Shown one piece after another: positions 7,888 through 19,278 of a stretch of DNA of 64,000 bases (positions within the stretch are counted from its first letter, which is position 1; each line of letters starts with the position of its first letter). The notes beneath the pieces are model-generated. The model did not search any database. It was not told where the DNA came from and was given only the letters and a program-made list of their open reading frames with translations. A program made the translations under genes and the position numbers. The stretch is from Mycobacterium fragae (GTDB lineage Bacteria > Actinomycetota > Actinomycetes > Mycobacteriales > Mycobacteriaceae): positions 372,001 through 436,000 of the forward strand of contig NZ_LQOW01000031.1 in assembly GCF_002102185.1 (NCBI RefSeq), written 5' to 3'.

Positions 7888-9309
7888 TTACAGCGGGATG
7901 TTCTTGTGCCGGCCGCGGCGCGCGGGCGCCTCGGCCAGCGCCTGGGTCAGCTTGCTGCGAGTGTGCGCCGGGTCGATTTTCTCGTCGACGACGCCGATGT
8001 CGATGGCGCTGTCCACGCCGCCGGCGATCCGCTCGTGCTCGGCGGCCAGCTCGTCGTGCAGCGCCTCACGCTCGTGATCGGGCGCCGCCGCCAACTTCTT
8101 CTTGTGCAGAATCCCAACGGCCGCCTTGGCGCCCATCACCGCCACCTCGGCGTCCGGCCAAGCAAAAACCTTGGTGGCGTTGAGCGAACGCGAGTTCATC
8201 GCGATGTAGGCCCCGCCGTAGATCTTGCGGGTGATCAGCGTGACCCGCGGAACGGTGGCCTCGCCGAATGCATGCAGCAGCTTGGCGCCGCGTCGCACCA
8301 CACCGCCCCACTCCTGGTCAACACCTGGCAAGTAACCCGGCACGTCGACGATCACCACGAGCGGAATGCCGAACGCGTCGCACAACCGCACGAAACGCGC
8401 TGCCTTCTCGGCGCTTTCGGAGTTCAGGCAGCCACCCAGGCGCAACGGGTTGTTGGCCAGCACACCGACCGTACGGCCCGACAACCGGCCCAGGCCAACG
8501 ACCATCGACGGCGCCCACTTGGCCTGGAACTCGTCGAACGGCGCATCGTCATCGAGCAGCGCGGTGACGATCGGGTGCACGTCATAGGCGCGTCGCGGCG
8601 AATCGGGCAGCAGCGCATGTAAGTCACTGTCGTGGGCCTCGGCCTTGGTGCGGTCGAAATGCCCTTGCTGGCAGAACAATCCGACCAGGCGACGGCCGCG
8701 CTCGTAGGCGTCGAGCTCGTCGTCGGCGACGATGTGGCACACCCCGGACTTCTTGTGGTGGGTGTCCGGACCGCCCAGCGACGCCATGTCGACGTCCTCG
8801 CCGGTGACGCTGCGGACCACGTCGGGCCCGGTGACGAACACCCGGCTGTCCGGTGCCATCACCACCACATCGGTCAGCGCCGGGCCGTAGGCCGCGCCGC
8901 CGGCGGCGAACCCGACCACCACGGAGATCTGCGGGATGTACCCGGAGGCCCGGATCATCGCCTCGAACACCAGCCCCACCGCGTGCAGCGCCCGCACACC
9001 TTCGGCCAGCCGAGCGCCGCCGGAGTGCCAGATGCCCACGATCGGGCTCTGCTCCTCGATCGCGGTGTCGTAGGCGTTGACGATGTGGCTGCAGCCCTCG
9101 ATGCCCATCGCACCACCCATGACGGTGCCATCGGTGCAGAATGCGATCGTTCGTACCCCGTTGACTGTGCCGGCGGCGGCCAGCACCCCGGAGCGGTCAC
9201 GTTCGTGCAGCAGTTCGACGCTGTTGTCGTCGAAGAATGTGGTCAGCCGCAGCAACGGATCTCGGGGATCGAGTGACTCGCCAATCGCCTCCGGGGCTGT
9301 GATCGTCAT
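7888..9309 (-). CDS. accD6: Acyl-CoA carboxylase beta subunit (carboxyltransferase)
   Basis: A 473-residue carboxyltransferase of the AccD6 type, same length class as M. tuberculosis AccD6 (Rv2247). It transfers carboxyl from biotin on an AccA subunit to acetyl-CoA, making malonyl-CoA for fatty acid synthesis. N- and C-terminal crotonase-like domains are visible, with acyl-CoA oxyanion segments GIWHSGGARLAEG (N-half) and the GGAYIAMNSRSL region (C-half). It is the last gene of the FAS-II operon, 12 bp after kasB, with AGGAGACTGCG before its ATG. The gene supplies the extender precursor for the KasA/KasB condensations encoded upstream. Confidence 0.95.
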   Translation of the reverse strand: MTITAPEAIGESLDPRDPLLRLTTFFDDNSVELLHERDRSGVLAAAGTVNGVRTIAFCTDGTVMGGAMGIEGCSHIVNAYDTAIEEQSPIVGIWHSGGARLAEGVRALHAVGLVFEAMIRASGYIPQISVVVGFAAGGAAYGPALTDVVVMAPDSRVFVTGPDVVRSVTGEDVDMASLGGPDTHHKKSGVCHIVADDELDAYERGRRLVGLFCQQGHFDRTKAEAHDSDLHALLPDSPRRAYDVHPIVTALLDDDAPFDEFQAKWAPSMVVGLGRLSGRTVGVLANNPLRLGGCLNSESAEKAARFVRLCDAFGIPLVVIVDVPGYLPGVDQEWGGVVRRGAKLLHAFGEATVPRVTLITRKIYGGAYIAMNSRSLNATKVFAWPDAEVAVMGAKAAVGILHKKKLAAAPDHEREALHDELAAEHERIAGGVDSAIDIGVVDEKIDPAHTRSKLTQALAEAPARRGRHKNIPL

Positions 9310-9321
9310 CGCAGTCTCCTG

Positions 9322-10590
9322 TCAGTACCGGCCGAATGCCAGGGCGACGTTGTGTCCGCCGAATCCGAACGAGTTGTTGATCGCGTACTTGTAGTCACCC
9401 GGTCGCGGTTTGCCGGCCACGACGTCCAAGTCGATCTCGGGATCCAGATTGACCAGGTTCAGCGTTGGCGGCACGATCTGGTCGCGCAGTGACAGCACGG
9501 TCAGGATCGACTCCACCGCACCGACCGCGCCGACCGAGTGACCCAGCGCGGACTTCGGTGCATACACCACCGCGTTCCCCCCACCGGGGCCGAGCGCGTT
9601 GTTGATCGCCTTGCCCTCGGCCAGGTCACCGACCGAGGTGCCGGTGGCGTGGGCGTTGACGTGGTCGATGTCGGCCGGGGTGAGGTCGGCGAGCTGAATC
9701 GCGCGCGTCATCGCATGCCCGGCGCGCTCGCCGTTGGGATCCGGGGCCACCATGTGGAAGCCGTCGGAGGTGATGCTGGCCCCCATCAGCCGCGCCAGGA
9801 TGTTGGCGCCGCGGGCCTTGGCATGCTCCTCGGTCTCGATGACCAGCAGCGCGCCGGCTTCACCGAACACGAAGCCGTCGCGGTCCTTGTCGAACGGACG
9901 GCAGGCGCCCGGCGGGTCGTCGTTGTTGGTCGACATCACGATGCGCATCTGGGCGAACCCGGCGATCGGCACCGCTTCGATCTTGGTCTCGACCCCACCG
10001 CAGACCGCAATATCGGCCTCGCCCAGCACAATCTGCTGCCAGGCGCGGGCGATACCCTCCGAGCCGGATGCGCACGCCGACACCGGGGTCATCACCCCGG
10101 CCTTGGCCTTGCGCTCCAGCCCGACCGCCGCGGACGCACCGTTGGGCATGTACATCTGCACGGCCAGCGGCGAAACCGCCCTCATGCCGCGGGCCCGCAT
10201 GTCGTCGTAGCCGAACACCAGCTCTTCGGTGGAACCCATTCCGGTGCCGATGGATACCGCCAACCGGTTGGTGTCGACCTCCGGCGAGCCGGCGTTGTCC
10301 CACACCCGACGGCCCAGCACGGTGGCCATCTTCTGCAGATATCCCATCCGGCGGTTCTCGACGCGATTCAGCTGGCTGTCGAATTCCTCGACGAGGTGTC
10401 CGCCGATGCGCACCGGCAGATCGAACTCCTCCACGAACGGGTCGTCGAGTTTACGGATCCCACTTTGCCCGTCCAGCAACAACTTCCACGTGGTCTCCGC
10501 ATCGGATGCAAGTGCAGTCGTCATGGCAATGCCGGTGACGACCACATTGGGGAAACCCTTCCCCGTAGCCAGCTTTGACGTTGTTGACAT
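9322..10590 (-). CDS. kasB: Beta-ketoacyl-ACP synthase II, long-chain elongation
   Basis: A 422-residue condensing enzyme that adds malonyl-AcpM units to long meromycolate precursors in FAS-II. The thiolase fold contains the active-site cysteine in PVSACASGSEG, and the two histidines of the Cys-His-His triad in NAHATGTSVGD and SALGHSVGAVGA. It closely parallels KasA next door; two adjacent KAS genes come from an old duplication found throughout mycobacteria. The ATG is preceded by purine-rich sequence including AAAGGG. It lies 26 bp after the kasA stop within the operon. KasB rather than a second KasA is assigned by position (second KAS gene, before accD6). Confidence 0.94.
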   Translation of the reverse strand: MSTTSKLATGKGFPNVVVTGIAMTTALASDAETTWKLLLDGQSGIRKLDDPFVEEFDLPVRIGGHLVEEFDSQLNRVENRRMGYLQKMATVLGRRVWDNAGSPEVDTNRLAVSIGTGMGSTEELVFGYDDMRARGMRAVSPLAVQMYMPNGASAAVGLERKAKAGVMTPVSACASGSEGIARAWQQIVLGEADIAVCGGVETKIEAVPIAGFAQMRIVMSTNNDDPPGACRPFDKDRDGFVFGEAGALLVIETEEHAKARGANILARLMGASITSDGFHMVAPDPNGERAGHAMTRAIQLADLTPADIDHVNAHATGTSVGDLAEGKAINNALGPGGGNAVVYAPKSALGHSVGAVGAVESILTVLSLRDQIVPPTLNLVNLDPEIDLDVVAGKPRPGDYKYAINNSFGFGGHNVALAFGRY

Positions 10591-10616
10591 CCCTTTTACG
10601 AACGTTCCTTTCCTAC

Positions 10617-11867
10617 TTAATAACGCCCGAACGCGAGCGCGACGTTGTGCCCGCCGAACCCGAACGAGTTGTTGATGGCGTACTTGTACTCGCCATAACG
10701 GGGTTCGCCGGCGACCACGTCGAGATCGATCTCCGGGTCAGGGGTGTGGTAGTTCAGCGTGGGCGGAATGACGCCGTCGCGCAGCGTCAGCACGGTCAGC
10801 ACCGACTCCAAAGCGCCGACGGCACCGATGGAGTGACCCAGCGCCCCCTTCGGCGCGTAGACCGCGGCCTGCTCGCACCCGGCGACCCGAATGGCGTTGG
10901 CCTCGGCCGTGTCGCCGATCGGCGTGGCCGTGGCGTGCGCGTTGATGTGGTCAATGTCCTTGGGCGACAAGCCGGACAACTCCAATGCGCGCGTCATGGC
11001 CTTACCGGCACGGACACCGTCCGGCGCCGGCGCCACCATGTGGAAGGCGTCGGAAGTGATGCCGGCACCCAGCAGACGGGCCAGCGGCTTGGCGCCGCGG
11101 GCCTTGGCGTGCTCCTCGGTCTCGATGACCATGAGCGCGCCCGCCTCACCGAACACGAAACCGTCGCGGTCCTTGTCGAAGGGACGCGACGCCCCTTCGG
11201 GGTCGTCGTTGCGGGTCGACATGGCCCGCATCATCGAGAACGCCGCAATCGGCAACGCCTCAATGCCGCCTTCGACGCCGCCGCACACGGCGATGTCGGC
11301 GTCGCCCATGACGATTTGCCGCCAGGCGTGCGCGATGGCCTCCGAACCCGACGAACACGCCGACACGGGGGTCATCACCCCGGCGCGGGCGCCCAGCTGC
11401 AGACCAACGGTCGCCGCAGCGCCGTTGGGCATGATCATCTGGACGGCCAGTGGCGACACCTTGCGGGGGCCGCCCTCATTCATCAGGTCGTAGCTTTCGA
11501 CAATCCGCTCGGCGCCACCCAGACCGGTGCCGATGACGACGGCGAACCGGTCGGGGTCAACCTCGGGGGTCCCTGCGGTCTCCCACAGCTGGCCGCCGAG
11601 CAGCTTTGCCATCCGCTGGACATACGACATGCGCCGCAGGTCGAGCCGACCCATGTGGTCGTCGACGGCCTCCTTGAGGTGACCGCCGATCTTGACCGGC
11701 AGGTCCCACTTAGTCACGAACTCGTCTTCGAGGACGTGGATGCCGCTCTCGCCGGCCAACAAGCCCTTCCACGTGCTCTCGATGTCCGGCGCGATCGACG
11801 TCGTCGCCGTGACGGCGGTTACCACAACGCTGGGGAAACCGCCGTTAGCAGTGGAAGGTTTGGTCAC
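10617..11867 (-). CDS. kasA: Beta-ketoacyl-ACP synthase I of FAS-II
   Basis: A 416-residue condensing enzyme, the same length as M. tuberculosis KasA (Rv2245), which starts and sustains meromycolate chain extension using malonyl-AcpM. The catalytic cysteine is in PVSACSSGSEA (position 171 by alignment to the family), with histidines in NAHATATPIGD and GALGHSIGAVGA. Its GTG start overlaps the acpM stop by four bases (GTGA), giving translational coupling. It is expected to act in the cytosolic FAS-II complex with FabD, AcpM and the reductase/dehydratase enzymes encoded elsewhere. Confidence 0.96.
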   Translation of the reverse strand: MTKPSTANGGFPSVVVTAVTATTSIAPDIESTWKGLLAGESGIHVLEDEFVTKWDLPVKIGGHLKEAVDDHMGRLDLRRMSYVQRMAKLLGGQLWETAGTPEVDPDRFAVVIGTGLGGAERIVESYDLMNEGGPRKVSPLAVQMIMPNGAAATVGLQLGARAGVMTPVSACSSGSEAIAHAWRQIVMGDADIAVCGGVEGGIEALPIAAFSMMRAMSTRNDDPEGASRPFDKDRDGFVFGEAGALMVIETEEHAKARGAKPLARLLGAGITSDAFHMVAPAPDGVRAGKAMTRALELSGLSPKDIDHINAHATATPIGDTAEANAIRVAGCEQAAVYAPKGALGHSIGAVGALESVLTVLTLRDGVIPPTLNYHTPDPEIDLDVVAGEPRYGEYKYAINNSFGFGGHNVALAFGRY

Positions 11868-12211
11868 TTGGTGTCGGCTTCCATCCTGGCGCGGACGGCC
11901 TCGACCGCCTCCGGGTTCTCCGCCTCGATCTTGGCGCGGATGGCCTGGGCCGCTTCGGGGTTCTCTTCCTCGAGCTTCTGGATGTACTCGACGACGTCAC
12001 CGACGGTGCGCAGACCGGCGAGGTCCTCGTCGGGGATCTTCACGCCGTACTTGTCCTCGGTCTGCACGGCGATCTCGACCATCGACAGCGAGTCGATGTC
12101 CAGGTCGTCGACGAACGACTTCTCCGGAGTGATCTCCGACGGCTCGATACCGGTGACCTCTTCGATGATTTCGGCCAGACCGGCGATGATTTCTTGCTGG
12201 GTGACGGGCAC
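11864..12211 (-). CDS. acpM: Meromycolate extension acyl carrier protein
   Basis: A 115-residue acyl carrier protein. The phosphopantetheine attachment serine is Ser41 in the motif DLDIDSLSMVE. The protein carries the longer acidic C-terminal tail, with repeated Glu/Ala-rich helical segments, that distinguishes mycobacterial AcpM from short ACPs. It starts with GTG 12211 and overlaps kasA by four bases. It shuttles the growing meromycolate chain between FAS-II enzymes and receives malonyl groups from FabD, encoded 70 bp upstream. Confidence 0.96.
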   Translation of the reverse strand: MPVTQQEIIAGLAEIIEEVTGIEPSEITPEKSFVDDLDIDSLSMVEIAVQTEDKYGVKIPDEDLAGLRTVGDVVEYIQKLEEENPEAAQAIRAKIEAENPEAVEAVRARMEADTK

Positions 12212-12281
12212 GGTGAGCTTCCCTTCGTAATGTGTTGTGCTACTGGATGAAACGTGCGATATGCGGTTGTACTGACGGGGT

Positions 12282-13190
12282 CTACAACTCCGTTAACCCG
12301 TCGAGATCTGCGGGCGACTTGATCGGTATCGTCGGGATCCCGCGAAGTTCACGCTTAGCGATGCCGGTGAGCGCGCCCGCGGGCGGGAACTCGACAGTCG
12401 CCGTGACATTGTGCTGACGCATGGTCTCGGTGCACAAATCCCATCGCACCGGGCGGGTCAGCTGCGCGACAAGCTTCTCCATCGCGTCGGTTGCCGACGA
12501 TACCGGCTTTCCGTCGCGGTTGGAGAGCAGCGTGGCGTTGGGCTCGGCCGGCGTGATCTTGGCCGCGGCGGCCGCATAGCCCTCCAGCGCGGAGGCCATG
12601 AACTCGGTGTGGAACGCCCCGGCGGTGGCCAGCGCACGCACCCGCGCCTTGGCGGGCGGGTCTTCGGCGAGCTTGTCCAGCGCGCTCAGGCGGCCGGCGG
12701 CGACGATCTGGCCGGCGGCATTGCGGTTGGCGGGCACCAGGTCGAGCTGCTCGAGACGGGCCAGCACCTCAGCCTCTTCACCGCCGAGAACGGCGGACAT
12801 GCCGGTCGGCTCGGTTGCGCAGGCCTTAGCCATCTCCGTACCGCGGGTGGCGGCCAGCGAAACGGCCTCATCTGCGGAGATGACCCCGGCAATGGCGTAG
12901 GCAGCGATCTCGCCGACGGAGTGACCGGCCACGATGAGGTCGGTCCCGCTGAGCAATCCGCGCCGGGTCAGCTCCTGGTGGGCCAGCAGGGTGGCGGCCA
13001 CCACCAGGGGTTGGGTGACGGCGGTGTCGGTGATCTGCTCGGCGGAGGCGGTGGTACCAAGCTGAGCGAGGTCCAGGCCACTGGCTGTCGACCATGCGGC
13101 AATCTGCTCCGTGGCGCCGGGCAACTCCAGCCACGACGACAGCATTCCGGGGGTCTGCGATCCCTGTCCGGGGGCAAGCAACGCAATCAC
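12282..13190 (-). CDS. fabD: Malonyl-CoA:ACP transacylase
   Basis: A 302-residue acyltransferase that loads malonyl from CoA onto AcpM. It shows the N-terminal LLAPGQGSQTPGM, the nucleophile serine at position 91 in AGHSVGEIAAY, and the second active-site histidine in AGAFHTEFM. The start is GTG 13190. It is the first gene of the fabD-acpM-kasA-kasB-accD6 operon; the 128-bp gap to mabR holds the promoter and a TTTTGT-N9-ACAAAA inverted repeat that is the probable MabR site. Confidence 0.95.
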   Translation of the reverse strand: MIALLAPGQGSQTPGMLSSWLELPGATEQIAAWSTASGLDLAQLGTTASAEQITDTAVTQPLVVAATLLAHQELTRRGLLSGTDLIVAGHSVGEIAAYAIAGVISADEAVSLAATRGTEMAKACATEPTGMSAVLGGEEAEVLARLEQLDLVPANRNAAGQIVAAGRLSALDKLAEDPPAKARVRALATAGAFHTEFMASALEGYAAAAAKITPAEPNATLLSNRDGKPVSSATDAMEKLVAQLTRPVRWDLCTETMRQHNVTATVEFPPAGALTGIAKRELRGIPTIPIKSPADLDGLTEL

Positions 13191-13256
13191 GTGTTTAAGA
13201 GAACACTGTGAAGACCCTTTTGCGGGGTGTAACAGATTATGAACCTTGTCTTAGGT

Positions 13257-13277
13257 TTTTGTGGAAACTCTACAAAA
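13257..13277. promoter_or_regulatory. Probable MabR operator of the FAS-II operon
   Basis: TTTTGT (13257-13262) and ACAAAA (13272-13277) form an inverted repeat with a 9-bp spacer in the mabR-fabD gap. MabR is known to bind the fasII promoter; the exact box is matched from memory. On the minus strand an AT-rich CATAATC (about 13245-13240) follows the repeat and could be the -10 of the operon. Confidence 0.65.
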
Positions 13278-13318
13278 CGGCACGCGATGCGACGTGTTCG
13301 ATATCGCGCCGCAACCTG

Positions 13319-14641
13319 TCAGACGACGCGGTCGCTGGTAGACGGCGCGACTAGGTCTTTTGCCACCCGCGGCGTGACCGGTGTCACAGTGTTATCCGCC
13401 ACGTTGGCGTGCTGGGCCTGGTATGCAAGGTGGCCCACTGTGGCCGCCACCCGTAGGACGTAGGCGTCTCGCGGCTGAGTCGGATCGCGGCCGGTGAAAT
13501 CGGCGATGCGGCGAAGGCGGTAGCGCACCGTGTTTGGATGAACGAACAACTTGCGGGCGCACGCTTCGATCGCGCCGCCACAATCGAGGTAGGCGTCCAG
13601 CGTCTCGGTGAGGGTGGGCCCGGCGTCCGCCAGCGGCCGCATCACGTCGGTGTGCAGCGCGGCGATGGCCGACGCGTCGCCCATCAGGGCGCGTTCAGGC
13701 AGCAGCTCGCGCGCCAGCACCGGCCGCGGCGCTCCGCTCCAGCCGGCGACGGCGTTCATCCCGGAGATGGCCTCGCTGGCGCTGTGGTAGGCCGCGGTCA
13801 GCATCGGCGCGGTCGGCCCGATCACGACCGGGCCGTCGGAGAATGCCTCCAGCAGTTCACCAAGGACCTTGTCGGTCGGCGCCAAGTGGCCGGACACGAT
13901 GGCCACCAGCCAGGTGCCGTGCACGTCGGTCAGCGCGGCACGGTTGTGGCGCGCGGCGATGTCCCGCACGTCCTGGCTGGCTTTCCGGCTGGCCTCCTCG
14001 CCGTCCCGGGCAGTCCGGTCGGGCGCCGGAGTGCCCACCACCACCGTCGCCGGGGCGGTGGTGTCCCAGTTCAGCGCGGCCGCCCTGGACAACAGCTCCG
14101 GACCGGTGTCGCCGCGCACCACCGCGTCCACCACGCTGGCTTCCATTCGGCTATCCCAGGTGCCGCGCGCTTCGGCCGCGTCGGCGTAGGCCGTGGCGGC
14201 GGTGAAGGCCAGGTCGCGACTGTATTTGAGGATCCCGACGGTCAACGCGGTCAGCTGCTCGTCGTCGCGCGCCAGCATGGGCACCACTTCTTCGAAGAAC
14301 TCCATCGTGGCGCGGACCATGTCCACCGAGTGGCGCAACGCGATCCGTCGGGTCATTTCTTGCGGCACCAACTCGAACGCGCGCGCGGTGTAGCTGACGT
14401 TGCTGCGCGGGTCTTGCATCCACTCGACGAAGTTCACGACGGCGGTTTGGACCACCAGCGCCACGCTGGCGCGCTGCGACGCCTCCAGTTCTGCGAAGAA
14501 CGGCAGACGGTCCTGCATGGCGGTGACAGCCTGGGTGGCCAGCCGGCCCGAGTACTGTTTCAGCCGCCGCAGCAGCGATTCGGGAACCTTGTCGAGCAGC
14601 TCGAGCGTCGACCGGGGTAGCGGGAACTCATTGTCGACCAT
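13319..14641 (-). CDS. mabR: PucR-type regulator of FAS-II (MabR)
   Basis: A 440-residue regulator. The N-terminal two-thirds form an RsbT co-antagonist-like and GGDEF-like sensory region, and the C-terminal PucR helix-turn-helix (about residues 360-420) reads LDCGGAIEACARKLFVHPNTVRYRL. M. tuberculosis Rv2242 (MabR) sits in the same place and controls the FAS-II operon. It is transcribed in the same direction as fabD, 128 bp away, so readthrough is possible, but fabD has its own promoter region. A TAGCTT -10 lies six bases before the ATG, so mabR also has its own leaderless promoter behind aceE. The long-chain acyl-CoA effector reported for MabR cannot be inferred from this sequence. Confidence 0.93.
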   Translation of the reverse strand: MVDNEFPLPRSTLELLDKVPESLLRRLKQYSGRLATQAVTAMQDRLPFFAELEASQRASVALVVQTAVVNFVEWMQDPRSNVSYTARAFELVPQEMTRRIALRHSVDMVRATMEFFEEVVPMLARDDEQLTALTVGILKYSRDLAFTAATAYADAAEARGTWDSRMEASVVDAVVRGDTGPELLSRAAALNWDTTAPATVVVGTPAPDRTARDGEEASRKASQDVRDIAARHNRAALTDVHGTWLVAIVSGHLAPTDKVLGELLEAFSDGPVVIGPTAPMLTAAYHSASEAISGMNAVAGWSGAPRPVLARELLPERALMGDASAIAALHTDVMRPLADAGPTLTETLDAYLDCGGAIEACARKLFVHPNTVRYRLRRIADFTGRDPTQPRDAYVLRVAATVGHLAYQAQHANVADNTVTPVTPRVAKDLVAPSTSDRVV

Positions 14642-14647
14642 CTCTAA

Positions 14648-14653
14648 AAGCTA
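14648..14653 (-). promoter_or_regulatory. -10 element of mabR (leaderless)
   Basis: The minus strand reads TAGCTT, then six bases, then ATG 14641. Confidence 0.5.
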
Positions 14654-14664
14654 CCCGGTTTTTC

Positions 14665-14679
14665 TGGCAGATTCCGCCA
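14665..14679 (-). terminator. Weak hairpin after aceE
   Basis: The minus strand TGGCGG-AAT-CTGCCA can form a 6-bp stem with one G-U pair, 12 bases after the aceE stop. There is no U tract, so termination is uncertain; it may only attenuate readthrough into mabR. Confidence 0.3.
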
Positions 14680-14690
14680 AGTGAGGCTGG

Positions 14691-17483
<2,793 letters not shown>

Positions 17484-17572
17484 CTCGCTACTCCTCTGCT
17501 ATATACCCCCTATCGTGCCGCATGCGAGGCCCCGCCGCGTAGTGCCGGTCTGAACCGGTAACGTCACGGACT

Positions 17573-18142
17573 GTGCTGATCGGATGGCGTTCCACACGGC
17601 GACTGCGAATAGCCGCACGGGTCGTCGGCTGCCTTGCGATGGTTGCGATGGCCGTCCTCGGCTGTACCAGCATCACGCAGGGGACGCCGACCGCTGACAC
17701 CGCGATAGCCCCGGCCTACCGGGCGTCGGTGTCTGCCTCGATCTCGGCGTCGTCAGCGACGTCAAGCATCCGGGAGTCGCAGCGCCAGGTGTCACTGACC
17801 GCGCAGGCCGTGGTCCGCGCGTGTGAGTCCTTTGCCAGCAGCAGCAAGGACGCAATCGACAGGGTGAATGAGTTTGTCGCGGCGTACAACCAGGGCCGCG
17901 ATACCGGGCCCAGCGAAGGCCCGGCCATCGACGCGCTGAACCACAGCGCCGACGTCGTCGGCCGCAATAGCGGTAACCCGCTGTCGCAGGAGCTGCGCGA
18001 GGCCCTCAATGCCTACGGCGACGCGGCCCGCGACGTGGCGAATGCGATAAGCACCCACGCGGGCTCGGGAGAGTTCAACCGGCGCGTCAATCAGCTCAAC
18101 GACACCAAGAGCAAAGCGGTGAAACTCTGCCTGGCCTCCTAG
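17573..18142 (+). CDS. Putative lipoprotein of unknown function (Rv2240c position)
   Basis: A 189-residue exported protein. The N-terminus has arginines, a hydrophobic stretch and the lipobox AVLGCTS with the acylated Cys near residue 30, so it is predicted to be lipid-anchored on the outer face of the cytoplasmic membrane. The mature part is Ser/Ala/Thr-rich and probably helical (RESQRQVSLTAQAVVRAC, then repeated Asn/Asp-rich segments), with two later cysteines. No catalytic motif is visible. It begins with GTG 17573, divergent from aceE across a 89-bp gap. M. tuberculosis has a hypothetical gene (Rv2240c) here. Confidence 0.8.
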   Translation: MLIGWRSTRRLRIAARVVGCLAMVAMAVLGCTSITQGTPTADTAIAPAYRASVSASISASSATSSIRESQRQVSLTAQAVVRACESFASSSKDAIDRVNEFVAAYNQGRDTGPSEGPAIDALNHSADVVGRNSGNPLSQELREALNAYGDAARDVANAISTHAGSGEFNRRVNQLNDTKSKAVKLCLAS

Positions 18143-18227
18143 TGAGTTGCCGGATGTGCAACGCTGCCTGCTGTGCGACGATAAGGGCCATCGCACGGCA
18201 GGTTTGAAACCGACAGGAGGTCCCACG

Positions 18228-18650
18228 GTGGTGGCGGCGGATGACGCCCCGAGCTACGCCCGCAAGTTGGGCATCCAACGAGGGCAGGTTGTCCAGGAGT
18301 GGGGTTGGGACGAGGACACCGACGACGATATCCGCGCCGACGTGGAGGACGCCTGCGGTGGTGAGTTGCTCGACGAAGACACCGACGAGGTCGTCGACGT
18401 CGTATTGCTGTGGTGGCGTGATGGCGACGGCGACCTGGTCGACACCTTGATGGACGCGATCACGCCGCTGGCCGATGACGGTGTGATCTGGGTGCTGACG
18501 CCCAAGACCGGCCGGCCCGGTCACGTGCTGCCTGCCGAGATCGCGGAGTCGGCGCCCACCGCCGGACTGATGCCGACGTCGTCGGTGAATCTTGGTGACT
18601 GGAGCGCCAGCAGGTTGGTGCAGCCGAAGTCGCGGGCCGGGCGCCGCTGA
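18228..18650 (+). CDS. DUF3052 family protein (Rv2239c type)
   Basis: A 140-residue acidic actinobacterial protein of the DUF3052 family. It has a conserved acidic block (DEDTDDDIRADVEDAC), VVLLWWRDGDGDLVDTL, and a C-terminal ATGLMPTSSVNLGDW-like segment typical of the family. GTG 18228 is chosen because AGGAGG lies seven bases upstream; the open frame from 18147 has no such signal. The stop overlaps the ahpE start by one base (TGATG). No biochemical role is established; coupling to a peroxiredoxin suggests a related stress function (inference). Confidence 0.85.
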   Translation: MVAADDAPSYARKLGIQRGQVVQEWGWDEDTDDDIRADVEDACGGELLDEDTDEVVDVVLLWWRDGDGDLVDTLMDAITPLADDGVIWVLTPKTGRPGHVLPAEIAESAPTAGLMPTSSVNLGDWSASRLVQPKSRAGRR

Positions 18651-19120
18651 TGTTGGGTGTGGGCGACGCCGCTCCCGACTTCACCCTGCGCGACCAGAAC
18701 CAGCAACCGGTCACCCTCAGCGACTACCGGACTGGTAAGGACGCCAAAAACGTACTGCTGGTGTTCTTTCCGCTGGCTTTCACCGGTATCTGCGAGGGCG
18801 AGCTCGGTCAGCTTCGCGATCACTTGCCCGACTTCGAGAACGACGACAGCGCGGTGCTGACCATCTCCGTCGGGCCGCCTCCCACGCACAAGGTGTGGGC
18901 CCTCGAAAGCGGTTTCTTGTTCCCGGTGCTCTCCGACTTCTGGCCTCATGGCGCGGTAAGTCAGGCCTACGGGGTGTTCAACGATGACACCGGCTTCTCC
19001 AACCGCGGCACGTTCGTGGTGGACCGGTCTGGGACGATTCGGTTCGCCGAGATGAAACAGCCCGGTGAAGCCCGCGATCAGCGACTCTGGACCGATGCGC
19101 TGGCGGCGTTACGGGCCTGA
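18650..19120 (+). CDS. ahpE: One-cysteine peroxiredoxin AhpE
   Basis: A 156-residue peroxiredoxin of the AhpE group, which reduces peroxides and peroxynitrite. The peroxidatic cysteine is in FPLAFTGICEGELGQLRDH (Cys48), with the family Thr upstream of it and no resolving cysteine, as expected for a 1-Cys enzyme. The C-terminal SNRGTFVVDRSGTIRFAEM strand is conserved. It starts at ATG 18650 overlapping the DUF3052 stop, so the two form an operon. It is close in sequence to M. tuberculosis Rv2238c as I recall it. Confidence 0.95.
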   Translation: MLGVGDAAPDFTLRDQNQQPVTLSDYRTGKDAKNVLLVFFPLAFTGICEGELGQLRDHLPDFENDDSAVLTISVGPPPTHKVWALESGFLFPVLSDFWPHGAVSQAYGVFNDDTGFSNRGTFVVDRSGTIRFAEMKQPGEARDQRLWTDALAALRA

Positions 19121-19193
19121 CTTCTGCACCGCTCGCCGCGGGCTTCCCACGTTTTGGCCGCGGCGCGTGCGGGCGGGTAGCGTGTCGCCGCAC

Positions 19194-19268
19194 GGGCGCG
19201 TAGCTCAGTGGTAGAGCTCTGGTTTTACACACCAGCGGTCGGCGGTTCGATCCCGTCCGCGCCCACCA
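19194..19268 (+). tRNA. tRNA-Val (TAC anticodon), CCA encoded
   Basis: A full cloverleaf folds: acceptor GGGCGCG/CGCGCCC, D arm with AGCTC...GAGCT, anticodon stem CTGGT/ACCAG with loop TTTACAC giving anticodon TAC, T arm GGCGG-TTCGATC-CCGTC, discriminator A and encoded CCA. A small GTTAG-GGG-CTAAC hairpin follows at 19271-19283. Its 3' 44 bases are repeated 1,585 bp downstream, marking this gene as the target of an integrated element. Confidence 0.97.
19224..19267 (+). repeat. attL-like direct repeat inside tRNA-Val
   Basis: This 44-bp block, from the anticodon loop to the CC of the tRNA 3' end, matches 20809-20852 with one mismatch (C19232 versus T20817). Direct repeats consisting of a tRNA 3' end are the hallmark of integration by a tyrosine recombinase. 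Confidence 0.85.
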
Positions 19269-19278
19269 GTGTTAGGGG

